A stretch of DNA of 64,000 bases from Cornus controversa (GCA_026545225.1 CM048849.1:9450041-9514040); one strand, 5' to 3'; shown: positions 12,531 to 24,978, counted from the first letter of the stretch. Numbers and translations: made by a program. The notes: a model not told the origin generated them from the sequence alone.

Positions 12531-13979
12531 AAGTGCTTAAACCACATATATAGAATGCTAGATGTAAAAGCTCTTACAACCTAATGGAGAGCTAGATGTG
12601 GAAAAACTCTTGACTATATCAAGAATTAAGATCTACAACATGTTACAGCTTATACATTTATGCTAAAGTTGACTGTTTTGGATATGTTTTATTTGATAGG
12701 TACACAATTTTGACAATTTTAAGAAATTTAATCTTGAACTTTACACCACAGGAGTTCTCTCTTCCTTCAAAATATGAAAGAAAAGGAATGCATGTTTAAT
12801 ACTTAGGAACAACTGCTTTGAAAAAAAAAATCCTACATTACATTAAAGAGAGCCTAATTATCACATATTACCTTTTCACCACATCCAATGTAAATGGAAA
12901 ATTTTCCATTGAAGATAAAATAATTTAATGTTAGATTTTGTATGTTAAAATTTTGACTTGATTATTATATAGTTAAAGGATACATGTTTTTGAATTTCTA
13001 CAGATGCTATTGTCCTGAAGTGAAAATATGGAAACTCTATGAAAACATTATCAGAATTTGTTCGAAGGCCATTACCAGATTTTGTTTACATTACAATAAT
13101 AACAGTACTGAAATATCACCTAATTTCAGCATTTCGACATCAATATGAATAAGTGCACATCTAATGTGGATCCCATGATACATGATGCCCTACTCGCGAT
13201 ACACAATATGCAAAATACAAAAACTGACAGTCAATACACAATTTGATGAACACTAGTACAACATATCTATAGACTACGGCTTTAAATACACATCCAGTCC
13301 CAATCATGTTATGTTACAAAGATACTTATGCCCCATAAATTAGAAAACAAGTCCAGTTAAATGAAAATAATCAAGGATCGTCCATGATATCTAGGACACT
13401 ACTCCCAATTTGAGAAGTGTGTCAAACAGTCAAACTCCTATTTGACAAAATATTCATGTCCAGCAATGTCAGACAAGTTGGGATGCTTATAACAGTTTCA
13501 AGTCTTTCAACCTTCATTTACTAAAACAATATGGAGCATACAGTATTATTACTATTTTCCTGAGTCCTGAGTCACAAGGAGCTTCCAGTTAGTCAAAAAC
13601 AAGATCAACTACCAAATGAGCCTTAAAATCGCACATACATGTTTGTCATGATAAAATAGGTTTGCTAGAATAATAATGACCTATAAAAAATTCATATACA
13701 CTAGTTTGTCAGTTCATTGGACCAAAATTCATCTATAAATGATGCAACAACTGAATAAGGAGTGTCAAATACTGATTCGATCCTATACTAATTCTGGATA
13801 ACACTGACCTTTAACAGACTTTTAACATTAATAATTGAAACATGCTTAGCTATATTTAATCCATAATTATCTATTTTAGACATGTTCTGATAGAAAGAAC
13901 ATAATTTAATAGTAATTAAGAGCATAAATCAAGCTACAGATGAACTACTTTCAGCACAGCCCCTAAGCACAAAGGTTTG
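12531..13979. other. Non-coding CACTA interior
   Basis: AT-rich sequence without a convincing reading frame. By position it belongs to the 5' flanking or intronic part of the CACTA element. No signals recognised. Confidence 0.5.
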
Positions 13980-14660
13980 CTAGAACTAATTTCATTTCTC
14001 AAGCAAATTGCATGAATCCAAATGCAATTGAAAGTTTAAAGGCTAAAATTTGAAACTATCAATTCACCTTCTCAAAATCCCTCACCATCTAAATCAGTTC
14101 TAAGACAAAAGGAACCATAAACATTCTGCCCAGAAATTAATTTTCAGCCTGAAGCTCCCAACTTCAAAATTTCATAGAAAAATCATTTTAAAACGAAATT
14201 GCATGAAACCAAAGCCCATTGAAAGCTAAGAGACAATATTTTCATACCATCTATTCACTTCCATAAAGAGAAAAATAATTCAGGTCCGTTTTTGAACAAA
14301 ACAGTAGCAAAATTCTGTTTTCAAAACCAGTTTTCCAGCAAGAACAGGTTATCTTCAAAATTTCACCAAAAATAGAATACTAATTGAAATGACATGAAAC
14401 CGAAGCCCAAAATGAAGTGAAAAGGCTAAACTTTCATGCTGTAATTTTTGTTTCATGAGATACCTTGTGGATCAAATCAGTTTTAACAAAGAAGGCAGAC
14501 CAATTCTGTTTTCAAAAAACGAAATTTCCAGCAGCAAGCTTCCCATTTCAAAAATTCATATCTACCTCATCTCAAAGGCAAATTGCATGAAACAAATTTC
14601 AAATGGAAGCTAAAAGACCATATTTTCATGTTATCAAATCAATTGAGGGTAGAATGTCTA
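13980..14660. repeat. Four degenerate repeats of ~150-200 bp
   Basis: A core resembling AAATTGCATGAAACCAAAGC, followed by CATTGAAAGCTAA and ATTTTCAT, recurs near 14,003, 14,198, 14,387 and 14,577. The cores are separated by related C/T-rich spacers containing CCAGCA and AACTTCAAAATTTCA. Such repeats are common in CACTA interiors; function unknown. Confidence 0.7.
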
Positions 14661-16820
14661 CTTCCTAATCTTGCAACCAATTTATAAACATGAAAATCAC
14701 TTAATATTCCCACACAATCAAAGCTATTGAAGATTAATTACACATACCTTAAATCAAGCAAAAAACCCCAAATTTCTACCCAACTATTTTAGTGTGTTCT
14801 TTCCTGAATTTTACTATAATAGCTCCATTTACCCTTCAAGCAAAGTCAATAGCCTCGAGAGACCATATACAACTGGTAAGATAATTGGGATTCTCTAAAT
14901 TCATATAAAAATCACATTCTTAGATGATTACTTCAGCTATAAACAAGTCATCATTTGGATTCTTATACATTGATTTAAAAAGCTACAATCTGAAATTCCA
15001 AAAACCTATTGCGCCTTCTCATAAAAGTTCAGTGTTAGCTCCTTCACCTAAAAAAGGTAATTACCTATGGTGGTCCCACTTTGACGGGATGCTGAGGAAA
15101 AGAATGGAGACGGACATAATCTTTTGCACAAAGTAGCTACTTACATAATCGAATTTACGTTGTCGCACTTGTCAGCCAAAGGTTCTAGCATTGCACAAGC
15201 AATGGCCCCTATTTCTTGTATCCTCATCTAATTTCAAAGAAGGAAAAATAAGAGACTTTACTTTGTTAGTATCTCTGTAAATGATTTTTTCATGCTCTGG
15301 AAGTCATTGCTTCATGCAATGCTAAAAAGTTCGGACTGACAAGTGAGAGGACACAGGTTCGAGTATGAGAGCAACTACTTTGCATAAAATAATGTCAAAT
15401 GTTGTCTGTTTATAGCATTTCCCTCCCGCAGCACTTAGACGGGCCCAGTACTAGCAATGGCTTTTAACTTTCAATACTTTACTCCCATTAAAGGGCCTAA
15501 TGGCATTCTATTTCATCAGAGTGCCAAGGGGAGAGTACAAGATATGAGAGCAGAGACACAAGATACTGAGGAGGCCAGAACAGAGATATTGATATAGAGG
15601 TTTCTTTTACAAAGAAACATCCCGGAGTCTAAATTACAGATTGCTGAAACAAGTCTCCAGCTAAGGTTTGAATAATTTATTCATCGCAATAGAGCAAGAT
15701 GTAAGAGTTACTCCCACCAAGAATAATTGATTATGAGAATCAACAGAAGATGAAGCTAGAATCCTTTTCCTTTTATTTTATATTTTATAAGAAATATCAT
15801 TTGTTGATCAAAAGATGCTACAAGAGATGCAATTCATGTACACACATTGTTATTGTAGCAAAACAAAAACAGAACTATCAAAATGACGATTTCAAAAAGT
15901 CCAGCAACATCTATATTATCTATGTTCTATCTCAATTCATAGAGTTTTTTTTAATTTTCAAAAACTTTTGAAATTATTCTAAGATCTAAGAAGCACAAAC
16001 ACTTCCAAAGAGGAGCTGGAAATCAAATCTAAGAAAAATCAAACTAAATATATACATATCTATAGACATACCCAAATTAAAGGTTTATATCACCTACTGC
16101 ACACAAGGGGCAAAAGCATACACCATAATTCCCACGCAATGGGATAACGAAGTAAGAATTGTTTTACGGTCTCCACAACTCTCGTAAACTTACAAAAAAA
16201 AAAAAAAAAAACTATTAACACAGACCAAAACAAGTATCTCGCATAACGAGTTGTTACCAAGAAAGAGTTAGATTGTTAAATTAGACTCGACTCAACATTG
16301 CACCCCACAAATCAACACAGCAAATGCCTCAATGACTTTCATGTATAAAACTAAATCTCTCACCAGAAATTACTAATTAATGAAGGTAAACAAACAATCA
16401 ATCAAATTAATTAGAAAACCTAAGGTGCATAACTAGAAAAACCCAAGTGAAGAAACAAGGAAAATGTTAGCTGGGAGTAAAGACCCATCTCCAATAGAAA
16501 CAAAATCAATCACATAGATCTAAACACAAAAACATACAGAGAGAGAAACAATAGAGAGAGAACTCTGGTAAGGCTTCAATAGTACTAATTCTGGTGGATA
16601 TAGACCTATCCATTTGCACAAGAAAAGGAGGAACTGCCATTACAGAAGTTCTGGTGGTGGTACTAGTAGTAGTTGGGGAGTGAAACACACTGATGGGATG
16701 GGCTACAACATTATGGAGCCTTCAGGTCCAAATGCTATATTGATGATCGAATCTTCACAAGCTGTTGGTTATGGCTACATTGGTAGGATGGTTCACAACA
16801 ACATTATAAAGAAGCCATAA
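14661..16820. other. Non-coding CACTA interior
   Basis: No recognised gene. Short open frames at 14,924, 15,750 and 16,614 lack any domain and have no support. An A-run of about 18 lies at 16,192-16,210. Confidence 0.5.
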
Positions 16821-17160
16821 TAGCCAATAAACATACTCAATACACACAAAATTTGAAATTTTAAGCATCCAGCAACACATACACTTAATACACAAAAAAT
16901 CCCCAATATGAAACAATTTGAAATTTCAAAGAAGCCCTAATAATAGCCAATAAACACACTCAATACACACCAAATTTGCAATTCTAATCATCCAGCAACA
17001 CACTCACACTCAATACACAAAAAATTCCGAAAATGAAACAATTTGAAAATCCAAAGAAGCCCTTATAGCCAATAAATATATTCAATACACACCAAATTTA
17101 CAATTCTAAGCATCCAACAACACACTCACACTCAATCCACAGAAAAAACCCAACCTGCAA
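16820..17160. repeat. Three tandem copies of ~128-bp repeat
   Basis: The unit AGCCAATAAACA-ACTCAATACACAC, then CATCCA(G/A)CAACACA, ACTCAATACACA and GAAACAATTTGAAA, then TCAAAGAAGCCCTA is repeated three times, with about 90% agreement by eye. It lies between the TNP2 gene and the right end of the CACTA element. Confidence 0.85.
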
Positions 17161-17589
17161 CAATGTGAAACAATTCAACAAACACTCAAACTCAAAATCC
17201 CAATCACCAATAATGGAAGACATCCAACAGTACCAAATAACTACAATAACAAGAAATCGTGAAGTCATTCAAATACACCAACCTGTATGATGAACGACTT
17301 GAGCGTAATGAGGAAGTTACAAACTGTTGAGAGAAACTCTTGCAAGTCGTCACCGGTGGTTGTCAGATGGTAGTCGATTGTTATCGTTAGAGGTAAGCCT
17401 TAGGTTGGAGTGAGAGGTAATAACTAGCAACCAAAACCAAATGAATGAAATTAGAGATGGAATGGGGGAATCGAGTGAGAGGGAAGCCCTACGGTTAGTG
17501 CTGGTGGACTTGAACCAGAGAGAAAATTAAGGTTCTATCGAGAGGGGAAATGGACTGATCGAGAACAGGTACAGGTGATAGAAAAAAAA

Positions 17590-17920
17590 TTTTATTTGTG
17601 TTTAATATAATCTACTTTACTGTGGGTATGTGGCGCGAAACATTTGGCTCACAAAATTTAGATAATTAAAGGCGGTGGGGCAGTGTCTTCAAATATTTCT
17701 TTAGTTATAGCAGTTTAAAACCGCCTTTAATAATATAATTATCTAAGGCGCTTTTAGTCCGTCCTGGAAACTATTTTTCATTGCGGGCCATTAAGCCCGC
17801 CTTAATAATGTATTTTTTTATAACAGGCCATGCAGGCCCGTTATAAAAAGTAACTTTTAAGACGGGCTATACGGGCCCACCCTAAAAAGTCTGCAATAAA
17901 AAACTAATTTTCTTGTAGTC
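17590..17920 (-). repeat. CACTA right terminus with subterminal inverted repeats
   Basis: Several GC-rich palindromic blocks occur in AT-rich surroundings: GCGGGCCATTAAGCCCGCCT, GGGCCATGCAGGCCC and GACGGGCTATACGGGCCC. The region ends TTTTCTTGTAGTC. In characterised CACTA elements such subterminal repeats bind the TnpA-type protein and bring the ends together. The final base departs from the canonical G. Confidence 0.75.
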
Positions 17921-17924
17921 AAAT

Positions 17925-18480
17925 GACAGAAATAATGAGATTCAATATCATTCACACAAGTCTGATCATTGCATTGGAATAATAATAATAATAATAGAAA
18001 ATTTGTGGGCCTTGATTTTGTTGTCACTTGTTTTTGTTATGGTTAATGACTATATGTAATATATGAAGTTAAAATTAAAGATATATAATTTAGTTCAAAG
18101 ATATATGTGGATGTTAGAGGGTCGTTGTCTCGATGCTATCAGACTTTCTCCTTGGAAGTTGGCTGTTGTAATCAAGGAGGATATCAGGTCATTTCTCTCC
18201 ATGAATGAAGTGTTTACATCACATGGACTCTTGATCGAAAACTAGAAATTCAGTGGCCTAAGTTTAGTCGATTGGCGCTATCAGTAAATCATGGCGGCTT
18301 GGAATGGTCTACCAGGCCCCCTCTTTGCTTTAGTTTTTTATTATATGGATAGGAAAAAGAAAGAAAAGACAAAAAAAAATAAATTACCAACTTGATAATT
18401 TTTCCAAATGGAACAGTGACAGCTTTGTTTTGGAAAATGATTGGTACAGTGAACCAACCAAACAGCGGAAAAAAAAAGTC
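17925..18480. pseudogene. Duplicated WAK-upstream segment with RNase H-like (RVT_3) tail, copy 1
   Basis: The stretch contains a (AAT)n tract, then GATTTTGTTGTCACTTG, then a plus-strand reading with SPWKLAVVIKEDIRSFLSM. This matches the C-terminal helix region of plant RVT_3 RNase H-like domains. It then gives GCTTGGAATGGTCTACCAG. Closely related segments follow at 21,480 and 23,515. There is no intact frame. It is inferred to be duplicated debris rather than a gene. Confidence 0.6.
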
Positions 18481-18879
18481 TATATCCAATTTCGCTTGGC
18501 CTTGATTTTGTTGTCACTTGTTTTTGTTATGGTTAATGATTATATGCAATATATTAAGTTAAGATTAAAGAAATATAATTTAGTTCAAAGATTTATTTTT
18601 GATTAAGCAAAGGGAAATACTTTTCGTTCATTACATTTACGAATAAAAAATAATTTTTTCTATTTTTTTGAATTTTTTATTTAATATTGCTTAAAAAAAT
18701 CAACAATAAAAAATAAATTTTTATGAATTTAAGACAATGTTATCTAAAAATATTAGCAAATTATCTTAATAAATCGAATATAATGTGAATTTGAAATTAA
18801 AAAAATTTCTTAAATTATTTATTTTTAATAAAGTTTTTAGCAAAATAGTTGGAAGAAAATTAGTTAAGCAACCACAACT

Positions 18880-19800
18880 TTACAATAACTTGCGACTCCT
18901 CCCCTTCCAAACCTTACTTCACTAGAAAAAATAATATTGAGGTGCTTTATATTTCACCTGAGCTTGCCACCGTTTGTGTTCTTTATTCGTCGCCCACTTC
19001 TTGGAGAAATATTTCACCCCAATTCTATCGGTAATCATAATACTAATGATAATAATAGCCCACCAATGTCTTTATGCAAAGCATAGTACTCATTATGCAG
19101 CCCACCAAGAATTTATAACTCAACTACTTACCGATGCAGGTAGTCCTTCGAGCACACGTGAAAGATCATGTTGAAAGGTCAAAATAGAGCTAATGAAATC
19201 CAATAGAATTTGTATGGCAAGTCCTTAATTCCTCTCTCTGCATGAAGATGTTTGCTTTACATGGACTCTGATGACTGGAAATTCAGTGGCCAATCAGCTT
19301 AGGCAATGGGCACATCATTCAACCATGGCGACTTGGAATGGTCTTCCTGGCCTCTGGAAGCTATCTAGACTGACCAGGCCCCAGGCTCTTTGCTTTACTT
19401 TTCCCTTGTATGAACAGGGAAAAAGAAATTTTGCAAATGTGACAATCACATTTTGGCTTTTTATTTTTTATTTTCCAAACTTGTTTGTGTCCCTCTCTGT
19501 CTCTGTCTCTGCCATACAGTGGATAATTAATTGGCTCAGATAGATCATCCGATAAACTAAAACAAAATGTCAACTATGATATGCTGGACTTTCTCTTTCA
19601 CGTGTATTGTTTAGTCCAACCTAGATTAATATTCCTTTGTTTGTTGATTAGTAAGAGTGAGTGGACTAATAAATGAAAGTACTATTCTCTTGTTTGATTT
19701 TTCTTTTTATTTTATTTTCTTAATAGATTTGAATATCCATATATTCTCCAAAAACACCAATGTAATGTAATATCTACGTACTTGTGAGAATCTCCATTCT

Positions 19801-19839
<39 letters not shown>

Positions 19840-20440
19840 TCCTCTCATCTATGCACACATAAATGATCAATCTGTAATAATACTAAAAACATACTGAAAC
19901 ATGTCTCAAGCCTTGCATCCTTAACTTGTGATGTATATACATGTGTCAAGCTAGGCATGCCACATATGAATTAGTAGGCTAACTATTTTTGTTTGATTTT
20001 GTTTAATTACTAGCTATTGGTGGAGCCGACAACAAGAAAGCTCAAATAATTATAGGTACGTTCCTAGAACAGAAATGTGGTCCGGAAAATGAAGAAGAAA
20101 TTAAGAAAAACAAGAATGAATACTACTACCTCCTTCCCAAATTAATTATTTCTCTTCCTATTTTGAGATGTTCAAAAATAAGTGTCCCTTTCAAAACTCT
20201 TAATTTCCTAAATTTTGAAAATTAATAATGTGTATGTTTAAATTTTTTTCGAATGCTAGGCATTAATTGCATATACACTTAAAAAATTGGAGTTCCCAAA
20301 AGCTATATTGATTTTGTAACGAAGGGAGGAATTAAATTCAAGCATCAGATGTTTAGATTGATAAAGTGACGCTTTTTCCAACTGAGTTTTGCAGGTATTA
20401 GTACAGGTCTAATTGGAATAGGTTGATGACGAGGTGTGCT
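18880..20440 (+). pseudogene. Decayed duplicate of the WAK-like gene
   Basis: Blocks here align in order with the intact gene downstream. 18,880-18,965 (AACTTTACAATAACTTGCGA...) matches the GUB_WAK exon at about 25,150-25,235. 19,045-19,120 matches about 25,720-25,790. 19,780-20,440 matches the start region plus the introns and short exon 2 at 25,955-26,690, including ATTGGTGGAGCCGACAACAA and GGTATTAGTACAGGT. Homology ends just inside the transmembrane exon; no kinase domain follows. Frames are closed. An RVT_3-like tail (GNSVANQLRQWAHHSTM) is embedded at about 19,270-19,330. This is a partial tandem duplicate, inferred from the colinearity. Confidence 0.75.
19803..19838. repeat. (AT)n microsatellite
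   Basis: About 18 AT units. The corresponding place in the intact WAK-like gene (about 25,940-25,958) has a shorter AT run. Confidence 0.95.
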
Positions 20441-20695
20441 TTATCACTGGCGACAAAAACAAGCAAGAAACAATTTTTTGGGGGCTATGAAGGAGTGGAC
20501 GGCGACGAGGATGAAGGTCATCCTCTCAAATCAAAATCGTAGGGCACATCTGAATTGATTCGGCATGAGTGTTGTGTTGTCACCCTTCCTCTTGGATCCA
20601 AAACCCTACAATATTGAATAGAAGAGAGAGAGAGAGTGAGAAATGAGAATTAATCTATAAGAGTTGGGGAGGCTTGTAAGGCAAACCAAAATAAT

Positions 20696-20797
20696 GTGTT
20701 TAAATGACCAAAATGTCCTAGCACTCTAAAAAAAAACCAAAAACAATGTGTTTTGGTTTCATTTTACAATGCTAGGACATTTTGGTCATTTAACACT
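20696..20797. repeat. Short palindromic element (MITE-like hairpin)
   Basis: The left arm TGTTTAAATGACCAAAATGT-CCTAGCA and the right arm TGCTAGGACATTTTGGTCAT-TTAACA are inverted copies of about 26 bp around a 46-bp loop. No clear target duplication could be fixed. It could fold as one hairpin in DNA or RNA. Confidence 0.75.
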
Positions 20798-20799
20798 TC

Positions 20800-21475
20800 C
20801 GTTAATGGCAACTTAACCGCAAGCCCTTATATGCACTGACTTTATACTATAGGGGTATTTTTTCAAAGTCAAAGGTTTTATATGCACTGTATGCATATTA
20901 TAGGAGTTTTTTTTGTACTCAACCCCTTTGTGGAAGATAGTTTGTTACAAGAGAATCTGGGCACAGTGGTCACATTCTAGCCTGTTCATACATGATTTGC
21001 AATTAAGAACTTGTTTACGAACTTTAATTCCTATGTGAACAAGCAAATCATAATCTATTAAGTGCTCCTAGTTTGGTAACTTTGTTCTCTTTGAAGAGAA
21101 TTTTTATTTTTTAACGGCTTCCATTGATAAGGAAAAAACAGCTAATCAAATCCAATAGAACTTGCATGGCGGTAGATGGGGATATATTTTTGATTCAGCA
21201 AAGGGAGTTTTCTTAATTGAGAGTTTTTGCAGCACTACATGATGAGCAAGCGTCGCAAATATTTTCCTCGGATGAAGACGCTCGTTGTTAATTAAGCGGG
21301 TATTTTTGAGCCGCCATCAATATTTCACACGTGCTTCTGATTCAACCAAATAACAAAGATTGCAGTAGAGAGCTTTGTGTTTTTTTTTTTTCGGTAACCA
21401 ACCGTAGAGAGCTTTGTCAATTGTCACACGTGCAGTAGAAAACTTTGTCAACAAAAAAAGAAATATTTAGAGGTT
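20800..21475. other. Intergenic, nothing recognised
   Basis: AT-rich sequence with isolated short runs and no coding frame or repeat ends that I can identify. Confidence 0.5.
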
Positions 21476-21479
21476 CCCA

Positions 21480-22130
21480 AATATCAAAAATGAGATTCAA
21501 TATTAATCACATGAGTCATCACATTGCATTGGAAATGTAATAATAATAATAATAATAATAAAAGAAATAGAAAATTTGTAGCCCTTGATTTTGTTGTCAG
21601 TTATTTTTGTTATGGTTAATGATTATATGTAATATGTTAAGTTAATATTAAAGATATATAATTTACTTCAAAGATACGTGTGGATGTTGATGGTGTTGTT
21701 TGGATAATATCAGACTTTCTCCTTGCAAGTTGGCTGTTGTAATCATGGAGGATATAAGGTCCTTCCTTTCCATGCATGAAGATGTTTACATCACATGGAC
21801 TCTTAGAGAACGGGAAATTCAATGGCAGAAGTTTAGTCGATAGGCACGGTAAACATTAAAAAATTCTATGATGGACTTAAAATATAATTTGGATTTATCT
21901 GGTCTAATAAGTCAGAAAATTCAAAGTTCAGACCTACCATAAATAAATGGGTCATGGATTGATCTAAATTATCTAAGAAATATAAGCCCACTAAAATATG
22001 AGTCAAATGATAATTGATATATATGTATAAATATTTATTATCAAAGATAATTATATATATATATTAATTGAATATATATATATAATTTTTAAGTTAGGTA
22101 ATTATTCAATTTTTTAGAATTTTAGGGTCG
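21480..22130. pseudogene. Duplicated segment, copy 2, with LTR-like remnant
   Basis: 21,480-21,845 repeats the (AAT)n plus GATTTTGTTGTCA plus RVT_3-like tail of copy 1. From about 21,846 it carries a sequence starting ACATTAAAAAATT and containing AAATGGGTCATGG and TATTATCAAAGATAATTATA. That sequence recurs in copy 3 at 23,585-23,830 but is absent from copy 1, so it is an insertion shared by copies 2 and 3. Confidence 0.6.
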
Positions 22131-23510
22131 CTGTAAACTAATTTAAAAATGATTTTCAAACTTTTTTTTTTTTTGTCATGGCAAGAAACTCTCACGTATT
22201 TTTTGGGAGACTCGAACGCTCTACTTTTACTTTAAAACAAGTTTGTAGGCATAAGTCTTGGTATACAGATTACTTAGAGAAGCAAAATTAATATTAAAAA
22301 ATAATGATGAGGATACAATGGTCATTTAACATGAATAAGTTATAATATATAAATGTATAATATACATACATTCATTGAGATTACTTAGAGAGACAAAATT
22401 AATAGTAAAAAATAATGACGAGGGTACAGTGGTCATTTAAGTCATGTTAACTTTTCTTCGCACTTTCATTGATCAGTCTTATTCACACAAATATATGTTG
22501 TGCAGGCAATGGACTCAACTGGGCGTGAATTGAGTCATTTTGTATGTAACAAACTTAAGACAATATTATAATGTAAATCTAAAAACAAGCACAAAATAAA
22601 GAGAGATAGAAGGTTCTGAAATTCAAACTCAAGTAACACTGCTAGCGAGCCTCCTTGCTTTTTCATTTGTTTTTCCTTTCGGCTGATAAGCCAAACAGCT
22701 CTCTGCCTTATTTTATTTTTTTTTTGCTTTTATTTTGGTTTTTTCAAAAAATAATTCAAAGTTTATAAATAATATATATATATATTTCAGAAAAATATTG
22801 ATTGTTCTTTGTTTAATTTTTTTTCAATTAATTTAATTTTTTAGAACTCTTTAAAGTTTAATTTTTTTTCATTTGATTATTTTTTTTAAGTTTGCACTTT
22901 GGCCTATTTTATTTTGTTAAAAAAATAACAAGGAAGAAATTCAAAAAAATATATATTTTATTCATCATCAATATAAAAATTACATTTAATTCGATATTAG
23001 CTTTAAGCATTTTCATCACCAAATTTATTCCACAAAAATGTTCCATGAGATCTCTCTTGAAATCTACATTCTTGTTCCTATTGAGAATCCTATTAAGACG
23101 AGAGGATAAGTGTGCCGCCAAAATTGATGGGTTTTGATCCTAGTGTGGAACAGAGACTTTTTTAATTTATTTCTTTATTTGTGCGAAAAATATGTAATAT
23201 CTTTTTAATTTATGAATTTATTTGTGCGAAAAATGTGTAATGTCTTTTTATTTGTCAATAAATATGTGAGAAGTAAACAATTAAAAAATAATATTTTATT
23301 CATAACAAACAATTGAAATAAATAAGTTTTAAAATTTTTTATGAATTATTTCTTATATAAAAAATATTAAAATAATAATGTAGAGAGGTTCCATACCGGT
23401 AGGCTTAAATTTCTACAATTGCAGAGAGTCACGTCAGCAAACTCTGCATTTTAATGTAGAGCAAACTTTGCATTTTAAATGTAGAGAGCCATTGTAGAGA
23501 GCAGCATAAT
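22131..23510. other. Intergenic, nothing recognised
   Basis: Very AT-rich sequence with a local ~115-bp direct duplication around GATTACTTAGAGA-AG(A/C)AAAATTAATA (22,268 and 22,379). Open stretches on both strands around 22.9-23.1 kb have no domain. Confidence 0.5.
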
Positions 23511-23514
23511 GGAT

Positions 23515-24380
23515 GACCTTACATCACATGGACTCTTGAGAACTGGAAATTCAGTCGCCTAAGTTTAGTCAATAGGTGCACTAGACATTAAAAAATTACA
23601 TGATGAACCCAATATATAATTTGGACTTATCTTCAATTTAACACACTTTGAAATGTGGCCCAATAAGTCAGATAATTCAAAGTTCAAACCTAGCATAAAT
23701 AAATGGGTCATGGGCTGATTCAAATTGTCTAAGAAGTTCAAGCCTACTAGAAAATAGGTCAAAGGATAATTGATATATATGTATAAATATTTATTATCAA
23801 AGATAATTATATATATATATATTAATTGGATAATTATCACAAAAGATAATTATCATCATAAATAATTATCAAGGATACAAGAAGTTATTAGTTTGCTCCT
23901 CCAAGAAGTCTATAAATAGAGAGAGACCAGAGAAGATTTTTAGAGAGAAGAACAACAAACACATCATTCAGGTGCCGTTCTTTCCCAAAGTTTCATGTAG
24001 CCCTTGAATTCGGATTGCCAAGGAGATCAAATCAAGAAATTTGTCTTTCTTTTGTAAAGATCTACAGAGATTTATAATGCATATTTTTTTAAATTCATAT
24101 ATTTGTCGACAATATTAGATCTTATTTAATTTTCATATTCGAAATTTGTGTCTACAGAACGCTATTAGTGAACCACGATAGCTTGGAATGGTCTACCAGC
24201 GCCTCTTTGTTTTAGTTTTTTATTTTATATATAGGAAAAAGAAAGAAAAAACAAAAAAGAAAAAAAATTTTGTCAACTTGATAATTTTTCCAAATAGAAC
24301 AGTGACAACCTTGTTTTGGAAAATGATTGGTACACGAACCAACCAAACAGGAGAAAACATAGCCTATATCCAATCTCTCT
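23515..24380. repeat. Duplicated segment, copy 3, containing a probable solo LTR
   Basis: The flanks match copy 1, which looks like the empty site: copy 1 reads GTCGATTGGCGCTATCAGTA, whereas here the same sequence is interrupted from about 23,578 to about 24,159. The insert ends GTGTCTACA. It contains a TATA box in TATAAATAGAGAGAGACC (about 23,911) and a 3' part rich in C/T, as in copia-type LTRs. The left boundary and target duplication are not certain. After the insert, copy 1-like sequence resumes (GCTTGGAATGGTCTACCAG). Confidence 0.55.
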
Positions 24381-24419
24381 TGATCATAAGTAAGATTGTG
24401 GAAGAAACTGAGTGAATTT

Positions 24420-24900
24420 TACTGTTCCAGTTAAAAGCCGAGAAGATAAGTCTAATGGGTTTCTATGGAAGCACAGTGAGATGAAAATTTTGTATGGAAG
24501 CACAGTGGCGACTTGGAATGGTCTTGCGGGCCACACTGGCTTCTGGAAGCTATCAAGACTGACCAGGCCCCAGGCTCTTCGCTTTACTTTTCCCTTGTAT
24601 GGACAGCGACAATGACATTTTGGCTTTTTATTTTCCAAACTTGATTGTTTCCCTCTCTCTCTTTCTCTCTCTCTGTCTCTCTGACATATAGCGGATAATT
24701 GGATCAGATAGATCATCCAATAAACTAAAACAAAATGTCAACTATGGTATGCTGGACTTTCTTTTCACGCGTATTGTTTAGTCCAACCTAACCAGATGAA
24801 TATTCCATTGTTGATTAGTATTAGTGAGTGGACTAATAAATGAAAGTCGTCTTCTCTTGTTTGTTTTTTCTTTTATCTATATATATATATATTCTCCATA
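24420..24900. pseudogene. RNase H-like tail and WAK upstream region, copy adjoining the intact gene
   Basis: Matches 19,310-19,620 closely (GACTTGGAATGGTCTTGC, AAGCTATCAAGACTGACCAG, GATAGATCATCC). No open frame is preserved. It lies directly upstream of the intact WAK-like gene and may supply its promoter region, which is inference. A (CT)n-rich tract precedes. Confidence 0.5.
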
Positions 24901-24978
24901 AACACCAGTTTATATAACATGTACCTCGTTGAATCGAATGGAATCTCCATTCTAAATATAAAAGTAGAGAGGGAAAAA

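Larger units (their letters stand above)
3566..17920 (-). mobile_element. CACTA (En/Spm) DNA transposon, decayed, left end not found
   Basis: The element carries the standard CACTA gene pair on the minus strand: a TNP2 transposase (9502-5936) followed by a Transposase_24-type protein gene (5687-3566). The right end at 17,907-17,920 reads TTTTCTTGTAGTC, one base off the canonical CACTA terminus (inverse of CACTACAAGAAAA). It is preceded by about 300 bp of GC-rich subterminal inverted repeats. A paralogous stretch at about 21,480 matches the sequence just outside 17,920 and starts at the same point, supporting the boundary. No matching left terminus was found, so the left limit given is the end of coding. 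LINE debris (10.74-12.53 kb) is nested in the 5' part. In-frame stops in both genes show it is non-autonomous now. Confidence 0.75.

Noticed and set aside
16614..16820. Plus-strand frame with GGGTSSSWGVKHTDGMGY
   Set aside because: Glycine/serine-rich with no recognised family; it lies in the CACTA interior without splice signals.
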